Under the pieces are notes generated by a model that worked only from the letters and a program-made list of their open reading frames with translations, was not told the origin of the DNA and did no database searches. Below are positions 1-11,572 of a stretch of DNA of 64,000 nucleotides, piece by piece. The translations under genes and the position numbers were made by a program. This DNA comes from Eudorina sp. 2006-703-Eu-15 (Eukaryota; Chlorophyta; Chlorophyceae; Chlamydomonadales; Volvocaceae): positions 1,564,332 through 1,628,331 of the forward strand of contig BDSI01000013.1 in assembly GCA_003117195.1 (NCBI GenBank), in the 5' to 3' direction. Position 1 is the stretch's first letter; each line of letters begins with the position of its first letter.

Positions 1-221
1 CACATCCTTTAGGGTTCCTTCAAGCTCCCTAGCGCGGCGCAAGGCTGGTCTGACAGTAACTGCTTTGACACGTACAGGACCTGGGCTTCCTGACCGCCGT
101 GGAGCTGATGCTCGCGTGTGAGGGTGGAAAGCAGGTGCGCCCTGTCAGCTGGCCAATCACCCCATGTTGGAGGGGCAAGCCTTGGACTTTGAACAACTGG
201 CCACGGTGACTTGATTTGCAG

Positions 222-1194
222 GACGTGGCAGTCGTGAAGGAGCTTCTGGCAGGGTGCCGCGGGCTGGGCGAGGACAAGGCTGCTGCAGAGCAAGTACGGC
301 ACATGCTGGTCAAGCTGCAGCAGCGGAAGGATCCCCCAGCACCAAAGGGCCTTAAGGCCGAGTTGCGTGATTTGCTCCAGTATGTGAACGGCGACCTCGA
401 GGTTCGCAAGGAGCTGCTAGCGGGGCCACTATTTGTTCGCTGCGCCACTGCCGTGGTGGACGGGCGCTACACTGGTGAGCTGCAGGTGGACGCAGGCGTG
501 GCGGGCGGCTGCAAGGTGGACATGCTCTGTGCTTTGCTCCAGCTCAAGCTTGGGGAAACCAAGTACAACCCCAGGGGTAAGCAAATGGCAGCACATGTTG
601 GTCCTCTGTTCCCCCTGTTGTCAGTCAGCTGTCAGACGGTGGTGAACTTTATGGGCTCAGTTTTGGGCGGAGGGGGAGTGAAGACCCACCTATAGGTTGC
701 ATGTGCGGTTGCACAGGCAATCGTACCCCAAACTACTGACGGTGCCAGGCAGCTCTGGTGCACTAGAGTGTACAGCACCCGCAGACGTCTTGCAGCTGAG
801 CCAAATCTCTATAAATGTGTATGATGTGTGCCTGGCTGAGTAACTGGTATTGCACTTCTTACCACCTGCAGATGTGGAGAAAGCTAAGTCCCAGCTGCAG
901 AGTGTTGGCAAGGTGGCGGCCTACGCACTCGACAAGGCGCTGGCAGCATGCTTCACCAAATCAACCATTGCCAGCATGCCTGAGCTGAAAAGGCTCCCCC
1001 GCACGCTGCACGTCCACGGTGTGTGCATCTACATAGGGCGGGCGACCAAGCAGCAGCTGGCCCGGTGGGAGAACCAGCCCCGGGTGGACCTGGATGGGAA
1101 GGTGCTGAGCTGCGGGCCTGAGGGGGTGAAGGGTCTGACGAGTGCCACACTAGTGCTCAGCGTGGTGAGCGCGCTGGAGCGCAGCCAGACCTGA
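222..1194 (+). CDS. 3' part of an unrecognised protein-coding gene
   Basis: Two exons fit: 222-576 (acceptor TTTGCAG before 222, donor GGTAAGC after 576) and 872-1194 (acceptor CACCTGCAG, stop TGA 1192-1194). The phases agree and give about 225 residues. The product is mostly charged and helical, with no cysteine cluster, membrane segment or motif I recognise. It ends with a more hydrophobic stretch (ATLVLSVVSAL) before a short polar tail. At least one further exon should lie upstream: a candidate starts near 78 after CGTACAG, but its phase does not join cleanly, so the gene is called partial at the left edge. Only about 195 bases separate its stop from the next gene, with no TGTAA word between. 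I could not assign a function. A donor-like GTGAGC lies just before the stop, so a longer gene running on into 1389 cannot be excluded, although this sequence does not resemble the N-terminus of ILP1-type proteins. Confidence 0.55.
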
Positions 1195-1388
1195 AGATGC
1201 GTGGGTAGCATAGTAGATAGTTGCGGCAAGTCATGTGCATGTCATGCAGGTGCTGTGCTGCACGTGAGGAGTGGGTTTGGCTGACTGCTGACGGGAAGGT
1301 CTGGAGCATTATTGAACAAACACGGGGCTGAAAAGCGCGCACTTGATGCTAAGGGGCCCAGCCACGCAGACAACCATTGCAGTTCTAG

Positions 1389-4300
1389 ATGGTACAGGTG
1401 ACGAGGGGTGACAAGGAGGGATGGGAGTGGGACCCGTCACAGACAGCAATCAACATGGGGGACGGGGTTGCGGCGGTTGCCTCCCTGGCAGAGGGACTGC
1501 GGCGGTTGCAGGCCTCCCACAAGCAGGTCCAGCAGAATGCACGGCACACGGCGGACAACCTGACCTCCTCGCTGGCCCGGGTGGAGGGCCTGGAGGCGGA
1601 GCTGCGGCAGGCGGGGGACAAGTACCTGTTCATGCAGAAGCTCAAGGCCTATGTGGCGGACCTGGGACCTGTGTGACTGCCTCCAGGTGCGACACGGCGG
1701 AGTGAAGCGCACCACACCGCAGCCAGTACCGCCGCACCGCCCATGCGAACGGAGATGTGGTCGTGGTCGGGCGGGCGGGCGGGCGGGGACATGAGAAAAG
1801 GCACGGAGGCTGTAGGCGCGGGGCGGGGCCGACTCCACCTGATGGCCCATGCCAGCCGTAGTGGTGCTCACCTGCATCAGGTGTCAGCTGTGCTTGCATG
1901 CTCCGGCCCCGTGGCTGTCCTTGCGCCTCCGCCTTCGCTCCCAGTGACCTGCGCCTCATACGGTCCCCGCCTTTGCTCGCTGCTAGGTCTTGTCGTTGTG
2001 GTCCGCCCCTACATCCGCACCCTCATCCGCCCCTACATCCGCACACTCATCCGCTGCACCCGCACCCCCATCCGCACACTCCGGTGAAGAGCGCCATTGT
2101 CGAGGAGCTGGAGGACTCCAGGTGAGGGACTGGGGCCCCCCAGCAGCAGCAGGCAGCGACTGGGTCTGTCCTCTGTTGCGGTGTGGTTAGCGAGAAACCC
2201 GCCCGACCCGGTGGGTGTGCAAGGTCAGAGAGGCCCCTTTGGGGCGTCCTGAGCCAGACCAAGCAATGCCTAGACTCCCAAACACCACCGACAATCACAC
2301 CCGCATATCCGCACATCAGAGTGCCGGTAGCATAGGGTTCGTCAAGGGACCACCACCACGCCGGGCGAACCGCACCCGTGAACCCGCCGCCCACGCATGG
2401 TAGGGCTTCTCGATTCAACCTATCCGCAAAACGCCTTGCCCACAGGCTCGAGCTGATGGAGGTCGGGGCCCAGGCCGCACGCACCGCCGCTGCCAACGCG
2501 GACCGCGACCTGATGGAGGCGGCCGTGGCGGCGGCCATGGCCGCGCTGGGGCGAGGCGCGGGCGCCGCCGCGGCGGCCTCCGCCGCCGACTCGGCCGCGC
2601 GCGACGCGGAGGACGCGCTCCTTGACGAGGAGGGTCCCGTGGAGGTGGACGAATTCGGGCGCAACGTGAACCTGCAGCGGCGGCGGGAGCTGGAGGCGCG
2701 CGCGGCGGTGCGTGAGGCGGGGTTAAAGGAGGAAACCAAACCCAGGAACGAACCCGCGTGGGAATGTCAGAGCGGGGCGCGGATCGGGGGGGGGAGGAGT
2801 GTCCGAGGTAGGGCGCTGCCTGAGTGCCTGTGTGGCGTGACCGAGCAAGGGAAGTGGGGGAAGTCTCCCGTGCCCTGCAAGGCACTGATTGAGATGCCCC
2901 ACATCCCGCTGGCCTACTACCTGTGATCGTTGGCCCCTGTGCGGGGGAGAGAGAGAAAGGGGAGGGAGGGGGAGGAGGCTCTGTTGATTGACATAAAGGG
3001 GGCATCTCTGGGACTCAGCGAAGAGCTTTCCGTAGCCTTAGCTGCCTATCTCGAGGTGGGCTGCCACCTACTGCCAGTGTTTGTAATCTGCAGCACCGCA
3101 CCGCGCCGCGCGTGGAACATGCGCCGGCGTCTGCCTACGTCCTTTGTGGGACTGACCGAGCGCCCCCGCCACCACCTCTGTCCCCGTCGCCAACCCCCAG
3201 GAGAGGAAGAAGCTGCTGGCTGCGGAGGGCGAGCGGCTGGCTGCAGCACAGCCGGGGGCGATCATTCAGCCGCTGGCAGCGGAGGGGGAGTCCGCCAACG
3301 AGCAGGTGCAGGTGCGTGTGTATTTGCGTGCGTGTGCTCAGCGGAACATCCGACGAAATCAATCTGAATATGACAAGCTAACAAGAGCAAACCTGCATTG
3401 TAGTTTACGAGCATTGCGGGTCACGAACTGGGAGGGACGGGCGCGCTAGAAGGCTGGTCGTTGTCGCTCGGCGGGTAGGCGTCGGTCCCCCTACCGCGTC
3501 TTCTTCCCTGTCCAACCGCCCCCTGCCTCGCGGCCGCTCCCCCGCACCTCCCTTTCGCAGTCCTCCTCCCGCTACGACAGCCGCTACGGGGAGATCATGG
3601 AGGCGGGCGGCACCGTGTTCGCGGACACGGATGAGGAGTTCGCGTCCATAGACGTTGTGAAGCGCCGGCTGGAGGAGTGGAAGGCCAGGTGACCGGGAGG
3701 GTGCGGGAAACGGGATATCGCCCGGGTCCCTGGTCCCCTCTGTCCGTGCCGATAGACGCGCAACTGGCAAGCAGCACCCCAGCAATACGTCGTGAGGTGA
3801 CCCAGTGACCGCGGTGTCTTTGCGTGGGCCGGGTGCGGCCGCCGCAGGTACCCCAAGGACTACACCAACGCCTACATGCACCTGTCCAACCCCGCCCTCT
3901 TCGCGCCGTACGTCCGGCTGGAGCTGCTGCGCTGGGATCCCCTGTACGGCACACCCGAAGGGGCGCCGTACAAGGGCTTCGACAGCCTGGACTGGTGAGC
4001 GGTTGGTTGCGGAAGCTGCCGCGTCGGCGAGAGTCACCGGCGGCGTCAGTCGGCCGACGTTGCCTTCTCCCCCCCCCGATGTGCCTATATGTGTGGATAC
4101 AGGGCAGGCTGCTACTTTATTACAGTTCTATCTCTGGCTCATGTGCTCAATAGTGGATCACGAAGAGCTCCTTGCACAGCACGCGTGTTGGTTCCCATCG
4201 CGTTTTCCTATAACACCATTGCAAGATGCGGTGTCTGTTTTCGGGCAGCTTGGTGGTGATGGCTGCGTGGTGCCTCTTGGGCGGGTGTGTCCCACCACCG

Positions 4301-5770
4301 CAGGTACGGACAGCTCTTCGAGTACGGCATGAATGCGCCCGACGGCACCGCCGCCATGTCGGACGACGACCCCGACTCGGAGCTGGTGCCGCAGCTGGTG
4401 CGCAAGCTGGTGCTGCCGCTGGCGCTGCACTGGATTGAGAGGTGGGGCCGGTGGGGGGCGGCCGGGGGACTGGAGGGGGGAATCAAGGGTGATGGCTGCT
4501 GGGGTACTGGAGGAGTGCTGGGTTTGAAAAGAAATCGAGCCTCGCTTTGGTACCAAACCCAGAGAGTTCGTTTCTGGGTTTATGGTACACCCATAAACGA
4601 ACCCGGGCACACCCAGAAGCCTCTCAGAATACTTGGTGCTGGGGTACTGGGGGGGGGTGCAGCCAGGGACATGGCAGCGGCTTGGCACTCAGCACATTGT
4701 CCCGGGGGTGCTGGAGGTGGCGAGGGTGGAACACGTGTGCGGGGGATGCACGATGCCCAAGGCTCCAGGGAGGCCGTCTCTGGCAGCCGCTTCAGCTGTG
4801 TGTCGCCCAATGTGGACAACAGCTGCATGGCGGCGGTTTTGGACTGGGACGAAACAGCCGATGGGGACCTCGACAAAATCCCAAGTTGAAGACAGCCGAT
4901 TACGACCCCGCCAGCACCCCAAACAGGATCTGAAGAGGTGACAGTCGGGTGATGCGGTGTAACCGTGGCGGGATGGACCAAGGCTGGTTGATACTACTCG
5001 CCTCACCTTCCACCCGGAACTCGCTTTCCACCTCCTGCCCTGCGCCAGTAAGCCCCATGGCACCGCCGCCGCGTCGTCCTCCTCGCTTTAAATGACGTGC
5101 CGCCGCCGCCGCACCTGCACCGCGTCACACCAGGTGCTGGGACGTGCGCAACGCGGCCCACACCCGCGCCGTGGCCGCGCTGTCCTCCGAGCTGCTGGTG
5201 TACGTCCCCGCGGAGGAGGAGCGCATGGTGGAGCTGCTGAGCGGGGTGCGCGGCTCGCTGGAGGCCGCCGTCGAGGGCTGCGCGCTGTCGCCCTGGCCGC
5301 CCGCGGTGCTGGCCTGCTCGCCCCTGGCCGCGCGCGTGCTCTTCCGGCGCTTCCGGCTGGCGCTGCGGCTGCTGCACGCCATCAGCGCCTTCGAGGGCCT
5401 CCTGGCGCGGGGCCTCCTGACGGGCCTGGCGCTGGGGCGGCTCGTGTGCGCGCAGCTCATGCCGTACCTGCGCGCTGCAGCGGCGGGCGGGGACACGGCT
5501 GCGATGCCGTTCGCCATCTCAACGGTGGAGGCGGTTGCACAGGGTCTGCACCCCGACTGGTTTGCGGCGGGGCTGTTGTCGGTGGGCGCAGTGTTTCAGG
5601 AGCATGTGGTGCTGCTGGGGAGGGCGCTGGAGCAACAGCAGCAGCGGGGGTCTGCGGATGCGGCCGCGCGCGCGGGGCTGGCGATCCGGCTGGCTTGGGT
5701 GATGGCGCGGATCGTGGATTCGGAACGGAGCAACCACTTAGCGGCGGCGTTCGGAATACGCAACCTGTGA
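1389..5770 (+). CDS. ILP1/PAXBP1-like GCFC-domain protein, N-terminus missing and exon 1 frame broken
   Basis: Exons: 1389-1686, 2090-2121, 2446-2707, 3201-3311, 3561-3688, 3848-3994, 4304-4441, 5134-5770. The product resembles plant ILP1 and animal PAXBP1/GCFC2, nuclear proteins linked to late spliceosome steps. Matching landmarks are the coiled coil ending DKYLFMQKL, the DEFGRNVNLQ motif, YVRLELLRWDP, and RCWDVRNA followed by the helical C-terminal GCFC region ending FGIRNL. In exon 1 the frame meets TGA at 1674. The cause is a 7-base tandem duplication (GACCTGG then GACCTGT, about 1659-1672); with one copy, the frame continues through the conserved CDCLQ to a good donor (CAG/GTGCGA). From exon 2 on, all phases agree; with one repeat copy the product would be about 581 residues. 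ILP1 proteins are near 900 residues, and the usual N-terminal third is not upstream here. It is either a decayed or truncated copy, or an assembly error in a real gene. Confidence 0.85.
1659..1672 (+). repeat. 7-bp tandem duplication that shifts the ILP1-like reading frame
   Basis: The bases GACCTGG and GACCTGT lie back to back just before the exon 1 donor. The second copy pushes the frame into TGA at 1674. The family-conserved residues DLCDCLQ are read only if one copy is absent. Confidence 0.75.
4555..4598. repeat. Overlapping inverted repeats in the last GCFC-gene intron
   Basis: AAACCCAGA (4555-4563) pairs perfectly with TCTGGGTTT (4573-4581). GTTTATGG (4578-4585) pairs with CCATAAAC (4591-4598). 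The two hairpins share bases 4578-4581, so they exclude each other. The element is flanked by imperfect direct copies of GCTGGGGTACTGG near 4497 and 4637, which suggests a small mobile-element relic. It lies in the 692-base intron 4442-5133. Confidence 0.6.
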
Positions 5771-7593
5771 AAGCCGGAAGGACGGACGGAGGGACGGACG
5801 GAGGGACGGATGTGGCTCAGTTGCTGGACATCAGGCAGACCGGCGGCCGGAAATTCGTTTGATGTGCAGTGCGTGTGTAAGGTGTACTTCGTGTGTGTGC
5901 GTGTTCAATGAGGGGCGGGGAAGCTGGAGCACTGTGTGGGCAACGATCGCAGGATGCACGTGATGAGCGTGACAGCGACAGGACAGATGACCTAACGCGA
6001 TGTGTAGGCAGGTAGGCAGAAACGCAGGCAGGGACGTAGGTACGCATTTCCGGTAGCAGTAGGCAGTTTAGGACAGTCTGTAACAGGACGCTTTGCGGGA
6101 AAGCAACTCTGCCAAAGAACACAGAGGGCCGATGCAGTACGCTGTAGCATTCGAAACATTTGGGTCCAACTGCCGTACAAAAAGGTGATGACGGAGTGAA
6201 CGCCAACGCCGGACAGTACAATCGAAGTGGTGGCTTTTGGGGGTTACGTAATCACGCACTACAAGAAGGAAATGCTTTTGACGCAAGCGGGACTCTGACG
6301 ATGCGTGACCCAAATCGGATTGTATATGAATCGTGTCATGAGTGTTTCGCTGGGTGTTTCATGGGCGCCTTACAGAAAAAGTAGGGCGGGGTCTGATAAA
6401 GAATAATGAACCCCCCCAGTCGTAGCTGAATCTGAATCTATACGACGCAGGCGACAGCGTTAAAGCAACACCACCGCTGGCAACCATCTGGGTTGAGACA
6501 CCGCTGCTGTGGCCCAAGCAGGGCTGACACGAGGGGGGTGAAGGGAGTGGTTGCTTAGTAACGCAAACCCAGGGCGCTTGGTACCATGCAGGGCAAGTCA
6601 TCCTGGTACAGTGGTACTGACTTCATGGAACGGTTCGCGAATTACTGTGTCTTATCTTCAGTCGCTGTCGGATCCTCAACGATTCGGTCTCGTGTCCATT
6701 GTGATTGTAAATCAACCTCCTCAAATGTGATGCTGGTCAGTGCTGGTAGGTAGCACTGACCGTTTCACGACGGTGCAATAATGTTCATGAGGTCCTACGA
6801 AGCTGGCTGCGTCAATGCTTTACCCCGTGCACTCTCCTCCAATCGCCAAGTGCTGCGATCATTTGCAGCATCCCTTCGCCACGAATCGACCCTGAGAATG
6901 CAGGCCAGCCCGGCGCTGCGGCGCTCTGCCTAGGTGAGAATCGCAGTTACCCAACTTGTTTGAGCACAGCAACAACTCGTTCATGTCTCGTCAGGACCTC
7001 AGGTGACACGCTGGCAATCGCTTAGTCGGCTGCCCTACCGTACCTGCAACCTCCCAGTTGCTATCGAATGTTCCGTCCAAGTAGCCGCACTGCCGAGAAA
7101 TGCCAGCCCTAGGACATAATGTCATGGTTACAATTATGAAAGGAACCACATCTGCATGCCACTGCTGACCCACCGCAAACCCAGCAAATGCAAACGGACT
7201 GCCATACGATGATTATCCCCCTGCAATAGCGTGAGCGCCACGCCCCAGTCCACCGTCATTCTGTGACATCCACAGCGCCAGACCCTGCTAAATCCAGCTC
7301 GTCGGAATCCACGTATCCATCGCATGGCAACCCTCCCACCCGTCCTTTCTGTGCCACGACATGCCAAGATGACCGCGACATGCAGCTCCTGAACCCTAAA
7401 CGTACAGTGGCCCCCACAGTGAAGGGCGTGCCGCCATGGCCGACAAGGGAGGAACGTACCTAGACATCATAAGCACAAGGCTGCGTGAAAGATACTAGCT
7501 CGTTGCCTGTGGTACCCCCTTGTCGATGGAGGCCTAGCAATTGCCCAAGTCATCGAGCTGTCAGCCCCCGTCCACCCCTGGCATCATTAGCGC
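5771..7593. other. Convergent intergenic region between the GCFC gene and beta-3
   Basis: It holds the 3' ends of two converging genes. A TGTAA word (5876-5880) serves the GCFC gene. TTACA near 7127-7131 is the same word on the minus strand and could serve the beta-3 gene. Short GGAC repeats lie near 5780-5812. No further gene could be recognised on either strand. Confidence 0.5.
5876..5880 (+). terminator. Polyadenylation word TGTAA of the GCFC gene
   Basis: TGTAA, the volvocine-type polyadenylation signal, occurs about 106 bases after the stop codon at 5770. Confidence 0.5.
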
Positions 7594-8355
7594 TCAATCC
7601 ATGCGTGTCTTGAGCGTGCGCGAAATCACCTTGTCCTTCGTGATAACGTGCACCACGGCACCCCAGCCCGCCAGAGCGTCCCGATCAAAGCCCGACATGA
7701 GGCACTGGGCCACCGTCTCGAAGAGCTCCTCAGGCTCCATGTCCGGTCGCCACATGGATTCGCACATGCCGTACAACGACTCCGGAGAAGTCCCCGCCAG
7801 CATGAAGTCCTTCGCGGTCTCAACGGCCCCGATGGTATCCATGCCACACAGGAAAGGCGTTCCGTCGGGCTCCAGTCCAGCGACCACGGGCGCCGCGAAG
7901 TATGGCCCGAACCGGCGCTCGTAGAGGACGTTCGACAACATGTGCCCGAAGGTGGATGGCTTCATATCGCGCTCCTCTCTCAGCTTGTACAGGTTATGCC
8001 TGCGTTACCAGATATGCGGGGTTCACTAGGGGCAGCTGGGATCAGGAAAACTCACGCAGAACGACGCTACCTGAACATGAGCTTCTGGTACAACGTCAGG
8101 GCGTCCGTCTGCAGCCCCGATAGCCCGAGATATAGCTTATCATGGATCTTGTATACTTTCGGCGTGTCGCACGAAATGGTTTGCAGCTGGACACCAAAAC
8201 GAAGATCTGACCCGATGGCCACACACTCCTGCGGTTGAAGTAACATTATCAGCTTCAACCGCTTTCGGTCTTCAAGGTTTGAATCCTCTTGCGTTGCGCC
8301 ACACCTTGCCAGCCATGGCGACAATAGCCGCGCCATTGTAGCTGAAAATAGACAT
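7594..8355 (-). CDS. PBC1: 20S proteasome subunit beta type-3
   Basis: Exons on the minus strand: 8355-8305, 8228-8071, 7999-7594; 615 bases, 204 residues, the usual length for beta-3. Beta-3 is a non-catalytic subunit of the inner ring of the 20S core in cytosol and nucleus. The product starts MSIFSYNGAA and lacks the processed catalytic threonine of active beta subunits, as expected. Family landmarks are CVAIGSDLRFG, the LYLGLSGLQTD segment, LYERRFGPY, SPESLYGMCES, and the conserved end RTLKTRMD. Splice borders are clean (AAG/GTGTGG, AG/GTAGCG and matching CAG acceptors) and all phases agree. Its 3' end converges on the GCFC gene. The first 300 bases upstream of the start are AT-richer than the gene, with a TATTTATA-like stretch near 8563-8572 read on the minus strand. 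The identification is secure. Confidence 0.95.
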
Positions 8356-11300
8356 TTCAAGGCTTGGCGCAGATCAAAACTACAATTTGCGGGACTTCAG
8401 AGACTTAATACCTCGTTGCCACCAAGACACTCCAAAAAGCTTTACAAGCCTGACTCGCTCGCTTGCAGCTATGATGAGAAGAAATGGTTGAAAATAAATT
8501 GTGCAATATATTCCTACTGGTCATTTACAAATGCAAGAGCCATAGACGTTCTTCTTTGCAGCAACTATAAATAGTCATCGCTGCTGCTTTACGAGAGCCC
8601 CGGCCATGCTGCCACTATCAGGTCTTTTTTTAGAGAGCTTCATTCAGCCATAGGTAAATGATGCTTATTTTGCTGGTTGTTTCACTGCGTGCCTCAACAC
8701 AGGGCAGTCCCAAGGGCAGGTTTTTCATGCGTTACCAGAAGCCGTCGTCTCGAGCGAGAAAATCCAACACAGTGACTCCTGGTCGATGTATTGGTAAGAT
8801 TACTACTTAAATATCGGTTCACGCCCTCCTGTGCTTTTCCACCCCAGATGCGCCAAGTATCGAAACATCAGAATCGCGATAAATCCCAATGTAGAGACTG
8901 CGGTGGCCACCATTTAACCCAGATACTGTTTGCCCATTCAGGCATAGCGGTCCGAGGCAACGGAAGGCATCCTCAAAGCCCTCCCTATCCCTCTTTGAAC
9001 CCGTTTTAACAGATGACTTTGCAATGGTTCTTGAGTCAGAGTCGGCTGGGTAGGGGTGCGATGAGTTTGCGGGCCCCGCAATCCTGATCCTCTCGGCCCT
9101 CATGGCCCTCCCGGCAAGCAGGTTGGTACATCGGGGGACCGCCCTTGCCCCCCCTGGCCCCCCGGCGGTAACGACGTCTTTGATTGAAATATCCAATGGG
9201 TGGTTGTCAGGGGTTGTTGAAGGCGACCCTCACTTCACGACGGTGAATGTGAACTGAGGACGCTCGTGGCAGGGCCACCCTAGTGGATGTCGGCCGATGG
9301 GCCGCCTCCGTGTTCCCCAAAATAGCGTCCATCCGTGTGTGCGGTATGCCGCCTTGTGGCTGCAGTACGAACCCCGGCATTCCAAGCGTGGCGTAGGTGC
9401 CCTGGCGGTCAACCATCAGTCCATGAGTCCCGATTCCGGGGTCTTGACAGTAAATCCAGCTACAATGAGTCCGCTGCTACATCGCATTGCAGCGGGCCCC
9501 ATTTTGCATGTTACCAGTGCCGCCAGCTGAGCACCCTGACCACTGTGCTTGCCAGCGCGGGCATGCTGCGGATGTCATGTGCAGGTGACGGCACGGAACA
9601 AACTCCGCCACTGGGGGATACCCGATGGCGGAGTATGTGCCGTGCCGTACTGTGCTTCGGTGTCGTACTGTGCTACAAAGGTATGCGACGGATGGGGATT
9701 TCAGATATCTTCCGCTTGGTATGTGTTCCTCCGCACGTAAGGGCTCGAACTGCTGGGCGATGAGCTGTACCTTGCTGACTGCAGGCGAGGCGTCACCCGT
9801 CGTCGGGTGGTGGTGTCACGACATTGCCGCGCCGTCACATGCACACGACCGCGTAACCCGTCGCCGAGTACCACACAAAATCATCGATTATCATCGCACT
9901 TAGCTACTGTACCCACGAAGACATCACCCAGGCACGCCGTTGAGGTGTTACCGGTGTATCACCCTACCGACTCAAGTACAGAACTCACGGAATAGGGACG
10001 AACAGAGACTATCCTTGCTGTCTTGCGCCCTCGTTTGCAAGCTTGCCCCACACCCGCGCACCCGGGCGCAGAATCACTATCGCAGCATAGCGGTCTCTCT
10101 TAGTCTCACACGACAGAGCACATTGGAGCCAATGTCTACCCGCTCGCGCCCGCTGCAGAAACACTGGTTGAGGAGAAGGACCACAGCTCCCGCAGGCAAG
10201 GAGGTTCGGTCAAACGATACCCCACACCATCCATCGCGCACCAACCCCGGCTGCCGCCATGCTTAGGTCTCCGGCAACGGATCCCCGATGTAATACACTG
10301 CAACTCTCCAGGGAAAAAAGAAATCGCACCCTCCATACATCTCATGCACAACAACATTTGAGGGAAAAAATACACAGCAAGCCGTTATTACGACCTCGTT
10401 ATTATTACAGCAGGAAACCCTATTTCGTTCATTCTATCTAAAAGCTAGAATATAGCCAGACAGACAGCAAGTAAGCAGCAGTCACGGCCAGCCAGACACA
10501 GCAAGCCAGGAATGATGAACGAACCTTATTATTGCATGTACATACATAGCACGCAGAGATGGACGTGCGCCCTCTTAAATCGTCTCACACGCAGCCTCAG
10601 CCGGGCCTCATCACGCATGCCTCACAAACTCCGTTCTCGCGAGTCTCCTCCGACGCACCTGGGAAAGCTCCTATGACTGTGGCCCTCTCATGCACCACAA
10701 CCGGACAACAGGCTTCGCTTCCGTGGACAGACCACACCGTGCCGAAAGCCCTTCCAATCCTTTTCCCGGCCGTATGACCCCGCGGAGTCGCGCAGCCGCG
10801 GCGTTTGCCAATGGATACAACAACACTGCCAGCCCGCTCCAATCCTACTACTATTAGGAGAAACACGATTTAAAGACACAAAAAAACGATTCATTGCTCT
10901 CTTGCCGCTCTCATCGTACACCGCGGGTGAGGAACACTGCCCCACGGAAATGCCAAGAACGGGACACTCGTCATCATCCTGCAACCACTGCACTGCACTG
11001 CACTGCGCGATATCGCCATTCGCATGAACAGCAACAACACGTCGCTCACGTCACAAGACTACCCTTGACTGAATAACCTCTGGCTGCACGGTACCGTTGC
11101 ACATACACCGCAGGGACCTCGTTTGTTCTTTCGCTGCCCTGGACTCCGCAAGGGCGGCACCTCAGCGCTTCACATACCTGATGGCCACTTCGAACATCGG
11201 CGGCCCCAAAGCAACTTCCCTTGCCCGCCCTGACACCTGGCCCCGGGGGGGTCTCACCCCACGCCTGCCCACATCGGACTTCCAGCTCCCTGTCAACCTG

Positions 11301-11572
11301 AGCCCGGCACACGGAACCCCATCCGCTTACCAGCACCCCCTTGTGCACACGATGTGCGATGAAGCTGCCGTGATAAAGTCAGTGCGACTCAGCCGTGGGG
11401 GTGGGGGGTGGGGTGGCAAGTACGGCAATGCACCTCTTTCGTGATGGGTACGAAGGGAGCGGCCAAGAAACTCTTCGCAGGTCGTCCGCCGTCCACTCCC
11501 TCAGGAATCCGCACTCGCGGACGCTGCTCCGCACCCGTGCAACAAGCACAGCCCGCGCGGCTCCCTGCCATC
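8356..11572. other. Region between beta-3 promoter side and ABC1K 3' side; no gene recognised
   Basis: It contains the upstream region of beta-3 and the 3' untranslated region of the ABC1 kinase gene. A minus-strand TGTAA word (TTACA, near 10403-10407) could end the kinase transcript. Several plus-strand frames of 60-140 codons occur between 8790 and 10440, but none shows a family motif, good splice structure or typical codon use. Base composition is more balanced than in the genes. A small local duplication of CGTACTGTGCT lies near 9646-9676. Confidence 0.45.

Noticed and set aside
1437..3005. Minus-strand frames of 140-230 codons over the GCFC gene
   Set aside because: Arg/Pro/Ser-rich antisense shadows of exons with clear GCFC-family matches on the plus strand.
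8560..8575. TATA-like stretch as beta-3 promoter
   Set aside because: About 210 bases upstream of the start codon on an AT-rich background; transcription start unknown, so it was only mentioned, not called.
8791..10441. Several 60-140-codon plus-strand frames
   Set aside because: No family motif, no consistent splice phases, and composition like intergenic DNA.
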